Shown: in pieces, positions 6,287-10,582 of the stretch
How positions within the stretch are numbered: the first letter of the stretch is position 1
Layout: every line of letters starts with the position of its first letter
Origin: UBA10110 sp964354145
Lineage (GTDB): Bacteria; Patescibacteriota; Kazan-3B-28; UBA10110
DNA: 10,582 nucleotides
Assembly (NCBI GenBank): GCA_964354145.1
Contig: CAYGXX010000025.1
Span: 1-10,582 of the forward strand
Reading direction: 5' to 3'
Program-made: the position numbers and the translations under genes
The notes under the pieces: model-generated
The model's database searches: none
What the model saw: only the letters and a program-made list of their open reading frames with translations
What the model was told of the DNA's origin: nothing

Positions 6287-7120
6287 ATGATTCTACTGGA
6301 CGGCAAAAAATTGGCAGCAGAACAAAAAGAAAAGTTGCGGAAACGCATTGCAGTCTTAAAGAAGCGGGGGGTCACACCAGGATTAGCTGTCGTTATGGTG
6401 GGTCAATATCCAGCTTCCCTGGTTTATGTTAGAAACAAACAGAAATTGTGTACTGATTTAGGCTTGAATTTTTATTTGACAGAGTTTAAAGCGTCAGCAA
6501 CAGCTAAATCCATTAAGAAAAAGATCGGCGAATTGAATAAAGACAAAAAAGTTCATGGCATTATTATTCAGTTGCCTTTGCCAGCCAAACTTAACCCACT
6601 GGATTTGATTTCCGCAGTGGACCCAAAGAAAGATGTGGATGGGTTACACCCCATGAATATGGGGCTTTTGCCCTGTGGCGGCGAACTCTTTGTGCCAGCT
6701 ACTCCTAAGGGGGTGATGGCGTTATTGCAAAAATATAAAATCTCTCTAGCGGGGAAAAAGGTAGTCGTCGTAGGATGTGGTTATGTAGCTGGCTTACCGT
6801 TAAGCTTGTTATTAATGAGAGCTAAAGCTACTGTGACCATCGCCCAAGACGAAACCAAAGATTTAACCGAGTTGCTGAAAGGAGCAGATATTGTCGTTTC
6901 GGCAGTTGGCCTACCTGGTTTGATCAAGGGCAGGATGATCAAAGCCGGAGCCACAGTGATCGATGTTGGCATTACTAAAAAGGGCGATCAGTGGGTCGGC
7001 GATGTAGATTTTTCTTCAGTGTCTCGGAAGGCTCGCTACCTTACTCCCGTGCCAGGAGGGGTAGGTCCGCTAACCGTGAGTGCCCTGATCGATAACTTGG
7101 TGACGGCGGCTGAATATTAA
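6287..7120 (+). CDS. folD: Methylenetetrahydrofolate dehydrogenase/cyclohydrolase, divergent cofactor site
   Basis: FolD interconverts 5,10-methylene- and 10-formyl-tetrahydrofolate, feeding purine and formyl-methionine synthesis. Length is 277 residues, as expected. The catalytic region is conserved: VYVRNKQK (46-53; Tyr47 and Lys51 correspond to the catalytic Tyr/Lys), IIIQLPLP (92-99), DVDGLHPMN (116-124) and TPVPGGVGPLT (253-263). The dinucleotide region is atypical: VGCGYVAGLP (162-171) replaces the usual VGRSxxVGxP, and QDET replaces HSxT after ATVT. The Arg-Ser that normally contacts the NADP 2'-phosphate is missing. PATP replaces PCTP at 137-140. The start abuts the rseP stop. It is the last gene of the operon; no clear terminator follows. 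Confidence 0.93.
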   Translation: MILLDGKKLAAEQKEKLRKRIAVLKKRGVTPGLAVVMVGQYPASLVYVRNKQKLCTDLGLNFYLTEFKASATAKSIKKKIGELNKDKKVHGIIIQLPLPAKLNPLDLISAVDPKKDVDGLHPMNMGLLPCGGELFVPATPKGVMALLQKYKISLAGKKVVVVGCGYVAGLPLSLLLMRAKATVTIAQDETKDLTELLKGADIVVSAVGLPGLIKGRMIKAGATVIDVGITKKGDQWVGDVDFSSVSRKARYLTPVPGGVGPLTVSALIDNLVTAAEY

Positions 7121-7148
7121 AGCAGGGGAGCACAGATTTTTCCTCCTC

Positions 7149-7176
7149 TTGACAACCTCCCGACCTTATATTAAAT
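7149..7176 (+). promoter_or_regulatory. Promoter of greA
   Basis: A perfect -35 TTGACA (7149-7154) is followed after 16 bp by TTAAAT (7171-7176, 4 of 6). It lies in the 108-nt gap after folD. The predicted start near 7183 gives a leader of about 46 nt. The only purine-rich ribosome-site-like stretch in that leader, AGAGGGGG (7192-7199), is about 30 nt before the greA ATG, too far for normal use. Confidence 0.55.
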
Positions 7177-7228
7177 GTATATGTATTATTCAGAGGGGGC
7201 TTTGTTTCATATTAGTTAATTATTACTT

Positions 7229-7693
7229 ATGCCAAATCAAGAGCTGTATGTGTCTCGGGCTGGTTTAGAGGAGTTGAAGGCTGAATTGGAGCGGTTATTA
7301 GAGGAGCGCAAAGATATCACCGAGCGCATTAAGGAAGCGCGGGAGTTGGGTGATCTTTCTGAAAATGCCGAGTATACCGAGGCTAAAAATAAACAATCCT
7401 TTGTCGAGGGTCGAATTGCCGAAATCGAAACTATTTTGAAAGTGGCAAAAGTGATTGATGAAAATAACAAAGCCAACGGGAGGGTGTCACTGGGCTCTCG
7501 TGTTAAAGTCAAAGTCGCCGGCGATATGCGGGAATATAATATTACCGGTTCGAATGAAGCCAGTCCCTTGCAAGGCAGGATTTCCAATGAATCCCCCTTG
7601 GGCCAAGCTTTGATGGGCCACAAAAAAGGAGATGTGGTAGATATTGCCACCCCGGATGGCCCCAAGAAATGCGAGATAATCGAGATACGCTAG
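7229..7693 (+). CDS. greA: Transcript cleavage and elongation factor GreA
   Basis: GreA enters the secondary channel of RNA polymerase and stimulates cleavage of backtracked RNA. The 154-residue protein has the family layout. An N-terminal antiparallel coiled coil (about 10-75) carries the acidic tip GDLSENAEY (41-49), with Asp42 and Glu45 as the metal-positioning residues. A C-terminal FKBP-like domain (about 85-154) includes the SPLGQALMGHKKGDVV segment. Start at 7229: the 13 bases before it (ttaattattactt) have no Shine-Dalgarno. The C-terminus ends IIEIR. After the stop, CCAGC (7705-7709) can pair with GCTGG (7738-7742), enclosing TGGC/GCCA, a possible weak terminator just before the lysS -10 box. 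Confidence 0.96.
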   Translation: MPNQELYVSRAGLEELKAELERLLEERKDITERIKEARELGDLSENAEYTEAKNKQSFVEGRIAEIETILKVAKVIDENNKANGRVSLGSRVKVKVAGDMREYNITGSNEASPLQGRISNESPLGQALMGHKKGDVVDIATPDGPKKCEIIEIR

Positions 7694-7738
7694 ATAGTTA
7701 GCTGCCAGCGTCATTTGGCTTTAGTGGCCAGATAAAAG

Positions 7739-7764
7739 CTGGTATAATTTGATTTGTATACCAG
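7739..7764 (+). promoter_or_regulatory. lysS -10 element within a perfect inverted repeat (candidate operator)
   Basis: CTGGTATA (7739-7746) and TATACCAG (7757-7764) form a perfect 8-bp inverted repeat with a 10-bp spacer. A consensus -10, TATAAT (7743-7748), overlaps the left arm. The -35 is poor: TTTAGT (7720-7725) at 17 bp matches 3 of 6. Transcription would begin near 7755, between the arms. The repeat would therefore act on DNA as a repressor-type site and not as an RNA hairpin. No T-run follows, so it is not a standard terminator. The binding protein is unknown. Confidence 0.45.
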
Positions 7765-7772
7765 TTAAGCGC

Positions 7773-7799
7773 AGATCCTGAATTGAATTCAGGATGACG
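7773..7799 (-). repeat. Single GTCAT-palindrome unit overlapping the lysS start region
   Basis: On the minus strand this reads GTCATCCTGAATT followed by its inverted copy and GGATCT, the same layout as unit A of the element at 368-483 (GTCATCCT..AGGATCCAG). On the plus strand the hairpin arms are ATCCTGAA (7775-7782) and TTCAGGAT (7788-7795) around TTGAA. The right arm contains AGGA (7791-7794), the only Shine-Dalgarno-like sequence for the lysS ATG at 7803. Confidence 0.6.
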
Positions 7800-7802
7800 A
7801 AT

Positions 7803-9275
7803 ATGAGCGAGTTTGATGAATTACGGGAAGTCCGCTTGGGAAAACTCCAGGCTTTATCAGCTAAAAAGATTGATCCTTTTCCCTCCAAAGCCCATAAGGT
7901 CTACACTAACCAGGAGGTAGAGCGAAAGTTTGCCACGTGGGCAGAAAAACATAAGAAAATTACTTTAGCCGGGCGGCTAATGTCCAAACGGGAACATGGT
8001 GGCTTGGTGTTTGGTGAGCTCCGAGATTTTAGCGGTGATTTTCAGGTTTTATTTAAGCAAGATGTGTTGCCGGCTAAAAATTGGAGTCTATTAAACGAAT
8101 TGATTGATATTGGCGATTTTATCGAAGCGAAGGGCACACTATTTTTAACTCAAAAACAAGAGAAAACACTACTTGTAGAGAAATTTACTATTCTAGCTAA
8201 ATCTCTTCGTCCTCTACCGGAAAAATGGCATGGTTTGGTGGATACCGAAACTAGGTTTCGGCAGCGCTATTTAGATCTTTTGATGAACCCGGAAGTTAAA
8301 CAACGTTTTGTCCTGCGGCACCAATTAGTCCAAGGGATTCGCAATTTTTTGGTCAAAACCGGGTTTATTGAAGTAGATACCCCAGCACTACAACCTTTAC
8401 CGGGAGGAGCTTTAGCCGCCCCTTTTGTCACGCATTACGATGCCTTAGACACAGACGTTTATCTTCGCATTGCTCCCGAACTTTATTTGAAACGATTGAT
8501 CGTGGGCGGGTTTGAGAAGGTTTTCGAGTTTGCCCGGGTATTCCGGAATGAAGGGGTATCCACCCAACATTTGCAAGATTTTACGATGCTGGAATTCTAC
8601 GAAGCGTACAGTGATTATGAAGAGTTGATGAAATTTACTGAAAAAATGTTAGCCACAGTGATCAAGAAAATATTTGGTACCGTCCAGATTACCGTGGGTG
8701 ACCGGGTGATAGATTTTACCTCACCATGGCCTCGCTACAGTTTTCAGGAATTAATCCAGCAGGAAACTGGCGTGGATATCGATGCTTGCCCGACGGTGGA
8801 TATGTTACAACAAGCCATTGCCAATAAAAACATTCATCTGACTTATACGGGCAAGGTTAGTCGGGGGAAATTGATTGATGAGCTATACAAGGAAACAGTG
8901 AGATCTAAATTAGTTAACCCCACTTTTTTGGTAGATTATCCGTTAGATCTTTCGCCGTTGGCTAAGAGAAAGGACAAGGAGCCCGATAAAGTTCAACGCT
9001 TCCAGTTGGTGATCTCGGGGGTGGAGATTGTGAATGCCTTCAGTGAACTGAATGATCCCTTGGACCAAAAGACAAGGTTTGATGAGCAAGCACGCAATAA
9101 ACAAGCGGGGGATCTGGAAGCCCATTCAATGGATGCTGATTTTATTAAGGCACTGGAATATGGGATGCCCCCGACCGCTGGGTTTGGCATGGGCATAGAT
9201 CGATTAGTCGCTTTACTCACTAACGCCGATTCCATCCGCGAAGCGGTGTTGTTCCCGTTTGTTAAACCCCGTTAA
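7803..9275 (+). CDS. lysS: Lysyl-tRNA synthetase, class II
   Basis: LysRS charges tRNA-Lys. The protein has 490 residues from the ATG at 7803. An N-terminal OB-fold anticodon-binding domain (about 55-140) precedes the class II core. Motif 1 includes RFRQRYLDLLMNPE (about 151-164). PGGALAAPFVTHYDALD and RIAPELYLK precede motif 2, FEFARVFRNEGVSTQHLQDF with TMLEFYEAY. EIVNAFSELNDP follows, and motif 3 is GFGMGIDRL near the C-terminus. In motif 2 the usual STRHNPEF is STQHLQDF, a mild departure. An ATG at 7794 is in frame and would add MTN, but it lies in the repeat stem and lacks a ribosome site. The ATG at 7803 has AGGA 8 nt upstream and gives the N-terminus MSEFDELREVR. Confidence 0.94.
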   Translation: MSEFDELREVRLGKLQALSAKKIDPFPSKAHKVYTNQEVERKFATWAEKHKKITLAGRLMSKREHGGLVFGELRDFSGDFQVLFKQDVLPAKNWSLLNELIDIGDFIEAKGTLFLTQKQEKTLLVEKFTILAKSLRPLPEKWHGLVDTETRFRQRYLDLLMNPEVKQRFVLRHQLVQGIRNFLVKTGFIEVDTPALQPLPGGALAAPFVTHYDALDTDVYLRIAPELYLKRLIVGGFEKVFEFARVFRNEGVSTQHLQDFTMLEFYEAYSDYEELMKFTEKMLATVIKKIFGTVQITVGDRVIDFTSPWPRYSFQELIQQETGVDIDACPTVDMLQQAIANKNIHLTYTGKVSRGKLIDELYKETVRSKLVNPTFLVDYPLDLSPLAKRKDKEPDKVQRFQLVISGVEIVNAFSELNDPLDQKTRFDEQARNKQAGDLEAHSMDADFIKALEYGMPPTAGFGMGIDRLVALLTNADSIREAVLFPFVKPR

Positions 9276-9281
9276 ACGAAA

Positions 9282-9322
9282 TGCCCAAAAACAATTTTGA
9301 TTTATAATTTGAACAATTTTAT
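9282..9322 (+). repeat. Left inverted repeat of the cassette
   Basis: Outer block TGCCCAAAAACAATT (9282-9296), an 8-nt unmatched spacer, and inner block TAATTTGAACAATTTTAT (9305-9322). The repeat starts 6 nt after the lysS stop. It includes a TATAAT (9303-9308), which could serve as -10 for the enclosed gene. No -35 is recognisable, and only about 12 nt separate the box from the ATG at 9321. Confidence 0.75.
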
Positions 9323-10115
9323 GCCAGAAGTACCAGGATACAACCCGGAGCGTGAGAAAACTATCAAACTAAATCCTGTAGAAAAAGAAGCTCTAACAGC
9401 TTACGATGAGGAATTTTTTATTCCGCATGTTGCAGATGGGCAAGATATTTTAGTTGGTCGCGGTTTAGCAGACGGTGATTTTTATATTAGATGTGATTTT
9501 TCGGCCTTTGCTGAAAAGCTAAAAGCAGTTACACCAGAAAAATTAGAGGAACTTTTTGCGGCTGCCGGCAAGCTTGAACAGCAAGCCCCTGACTTAGATG
9601 AAGACACAAGAAGATTACTAAATTCATGTTGGAGAACGGCAAGAGTTACGCGCAATATGCTTGGGGAGGTTGGGTCTGAATTTCAAAGAAATCAAAGTTT
9701 CAGCGAGTATTCAACGAAAACTGTGGATGGGAAAAAAGTATGCGTTAAACCACTTTCAAAAAGTCAGGGGCTTGCTGTTTGCTCTGAATATGCCTTGATG
9801 ACTCACCACGTTTTGGAAAAATTAGGTATCCAGTCTTCAATCGTAATCGGTGCTTTTTCCGAGGATCCAAAAGACGAGCTCGCCGGAAGACATACTTTTC
9901 TGGTGTTGGAAGGTGGTAAATACGTTTTTGACCCAACTCATACCGCACAACAGAAAGATGGCTGGCCGCCAAAAGTATTTGTTCCAGAAACTCCTCTTAT
10001 TGTTGACTCACTTAGAGACATGGAAACAGATGACAGTAGACCGTTCGGCCGAAAAATCACTTGTAAAGATTTACTAACAAAGGAAGAAAAAATTTATGGT
10101 TCAGGAGCAGTATAA
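9321..10115 (+). CDS. Transglutaminase-like cysteine enzyme (uncharacterised)
   Basis: I do not recognise this gene by name. The 264-residue product has the transglutaminase/papain-like triad in the usual order: Cys154 in LAVCSEYALM followed by a helix (HHVLEKLGI), His191 in GRHTFLVL, and Asp204 in YVFDPTH. The region at 145-210 therefore resembles the core of transglutaminase-like proteases, in which the Cys heads a helix and the His and Asp sit on adjacent strands. The N-terminal 140 residues (acidic, mostly helical, with TRRLLNSCWRTARVTRN at about 96-112) match nothing I know. No signal peptide or membrane segment is seen, so it should be cytosolic. A TTG start at 9297 would add eight residues, but ATG 9321 is preferred. 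It is bounded by inverted repeats, is AT-rich, and is probably acquired. Substrate unknown: protease, amidase and cross-linker all remain possible. Confidence 0.72.
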   Translation: MPEVPGYNPEREKTIKLNPVEKEALTAYDEEFFIPHVADGQDILVGRGLADGDFYIRCDFSAFAEKLKAVTPEKLEELFAAAGKLEQQAPDLDEDTRRLLNSCWRTARVTRNMLGEVGSEFQRNQSFSEYSTKTVDGKKVCVKPLSKSQGLAVCSEYALMTHHVLEKLGIQSSIVIGAFSEDPKDELAGRHTFLVLEGGKYVFDPTHTAQQKDGWPPKVFVPETPLIVDSLRDMETDDSRPFGRKITCKDLLTKEEKIYGSGAV

Positions 10116-10156
10116 AATCGTTCAAATTAATTTTTAAGGATAATTGTTTTTGGGCA
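10112..10156 (-). repeat. Right inverted repeat of the cassette
   Basis: Read on the minus strand from 10156: TGCCCAAAAACAATT, a 12-nt unmatched spacer, then TAATTTGAACGATTTTAT (10129-10112), inverted relative to the left repeat. The TAA stop of the enclosed gene (10113-10115) is inside. The right repeat is 4 nt longer than the left because of its spacer. Confidence 0.75.
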
Positions 10157-10182
10157 CATCGCCCAACAGCCCTCTAACGAGG
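10150..10182 (+). other. Two short hairpins upstream of serS
   Basis: TTGGGC (10150-10155) pairs with GCCCAA (10161-10166) around ACATC, and CCTC (10171-10174) pairs with GAGG (10179-10182) around TAAC. The first hairpin overlaps the outer end of the right cassette repeat. No T-run follows, so a standard terminator is unlikely. It may be leader structure of serS or the folded end of the cassette. The rest of the gap to serS (10183-10234) is AT-rich, with no convincing promoter boxes. Confidence 0.4.
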
Positions 10183-10234
10183 TAAAAAATACGTAAGGAA
10201 TTACATAATTAAGTAGGTAATTAAATAAGTAAAG

Positions 10235-10582
10235 ATGAAATTAAAGGATTTTTTGGAGTTAAATTCTAGAGAGCGGGCTAAACTGGCTGAGCGATTGGCT
10301 GTAAAGGGTTATGTTGGTAATTTGGATGATCTGGCTGAACTAGGCAAACAACATAATCAACTGATGGCCGAATTGGACCAAGCCAGAGCCGAGCATAATC
10401 GCTTGGCTAGCGAGAAAAATATTGAAGCGGGCAGGGATGCTGCCTCGCGAGTGGCTGATTTAGAGACTAAATTTAAAGAGGTTCACCAACAATTAACTCC
10501 TTTATGGAGAGCTATTCCCAACGTGCCGGATAAGGATGTACCGGAAGGTGGAGAGGAGAATAATAAAGTTATTGGCCAATCT
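10235..10582 (+). CDS. serS: Seryl-tRNA synthetase, N-terminal part (runs off the window)
   Basis: The reading frame is open from the ATG at 10235 to the last base, giving 116 codons. The predicted residues begin MKLKDFLELNSRER and form the long helical hairpin that in SerRS reaches out to the variable arm of tRNA-Ser (about 28-92, including AELDQARAEHNRLASEKN). The hairpin is followed by IPNVPDKDVPEGGEENN (94-110), the conserved SerRS linker (IPN.P...VP.G..E..N) into the class II catalytic core, which lies beyond the window. No Shine-Dalgarno is visible in the AT-rich stretch before the ATG. The gene is partial only because the window ends. Serine charging would make it the second synthetase in this block after lysS. 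Confidence 0.88.
   Translation, partial: MKLKDFLELNSRERAKLAERLAVKGYVGNLDDLAELGKQHNQLMAELDQARAEHNRLASEKNIEAGRDAASRVADLETKFKEVHQQLTPLWRAIPNVPDKDVPEGGEENNKVIGQS

Larger units (their letters stand above)
9282..10156. mobile_element. Inverted-repeat-bounded single-gene cassette (putative)
   Basis: An 875-bp segment between lysS and serS is delimited by TGCCCAAAAACAATT (9282-9296) and its exact reverse complement (10142-10156). Each is followed inward by a second matching block, TAATTTGAAC[A/G]ATTTTAT (9305-9322; complement at 10112-10129, 17 of 18). The repeats frame exactly one gene: its ATG lies in the left repeat and its TAA in the right one. The content is more AT-rich than its neighbours (19 of 60 G+C at 9361-9420 and 24 of 60 at 9601-9660, against 28 of 60 at 8701-8760, counted by hand). 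No transposase, integrase or target-site duplication is seen, so mobility is inference; a non-autonomous element mobilised in trans is the simplest reading. Confidence 0.5.

Noticed and set aside
7237..7665. 142-codon open frame on the minus strand opposite greA
   Set aside because: The plus-strand frame is an unmistakable GreA; the antisense product is Ser-rich, has no recognisable motif and is a by-product of greA codon use.
9261..9277. Direct repeat GTTAAAC-CCC-GTTAAAC at the end of lysS
   Set aside because: The first copy encodes the conserved Val-Lys near the LysRS C-terminus and the second spans the stop; two heptamers are too little to claim a target duplication or recombination site.
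9297..9320. TTG start at 9297 for the transglutaminase-like gene
   Set aside because: It adds eight unremarkable residues encoded by the inverted repeat; the ATG at 9321 is the better start, and the TATAAT at 9303 would lie inside the coding region.
10150..10182. Possible integron attC site at the right end of the cassette (GCCCAAC, with GTTGGGC on the other strand)
   Set aside because: Only one core-site-like heptamer is present; the partner heptamer and the imperfect long stem of an attC are missing, and the long flanking inverted repeats are not an integron feature.
10116..10234. T-box riboswitch upstream of serS
   Set aside because: No AGGGTGG-type T-box sequence, specifier-loop architecture or terminator T-run is present in the gap.

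Overview
The window looks like part of the chromosome of a small-genome bacterium, most likely a member of the Candidate Phyla Radiation (Patescibacteria). That is an inference from gene order and compactness. Housekeeping genes are packed with gaps of -1 to about 10 nt, there is a ribosome-biogenesis/isoprenoid operon, and several genes that usually sit in these clusters are absent (rpmA after rplU, pyrH between tsf and frr, cdsA and dxr between uppS and rseP). Standard stop codons are used, including TGA in rplU, so UGA is not reassigned.

Layout. (1) 10-354: rplU (ribosomal protein L21) with a strong intrinsic terminator. (2) 368-483: a compound palindromic REP-like element between the convergent rplU and lepB genes. 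(3) 495-1250, minus strand: lepB (signal peptidase I), whose promoter sits so close that the mRNA should be leaderless, and a tRNA-Val(CAC) gene. (4) 1265-1436: two divergent promoters with overlapping -35 boxes (tRNA-Val leftward, rpsB rightward), then a GC-rich nested-hairpin leader ahead of rpsB. (5) 1437-7120, plus strand: a seven-gene operon rpsB - tsf - frr - uppS - polyprenyl diphosphate synthase - rseP - folD, joining translation factors, lipid-carrier synthesis, a membrane protease and one-carbon metabolism. (6) 7149-9275: greA with its own promoter, then lysS, whose promoter lies in an inverted repeat and whose start region is embedded in another copy of the REP-like palindrome. (7) 9282-10156: a stand-alone gene for a transglutaminase-like cysteine enzyme, precisely framed by roughly 41-45-nt inverted repeats that contain its start and stop codons. 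(8) 10235-end: the 5' part of serS.

Most genes serve translation (L21, S2, EF-Ts, RRF, LysRS, SerRS, tRNA-Val), transcription elongation (GreA) and envelope building or protein export (UppS, prenyl synthase, RseP, LepB). The outlier is the gene at 9321-10115. It is visibly more AT-rich than its neighbours and has the architecture of a mobile single-gene cassette without a transposase. That cassette is the most interesting item here. Second are the dispersed GTCAT-palindrome family, with three copies in 7.4 kb, and the structured rpsB leader.
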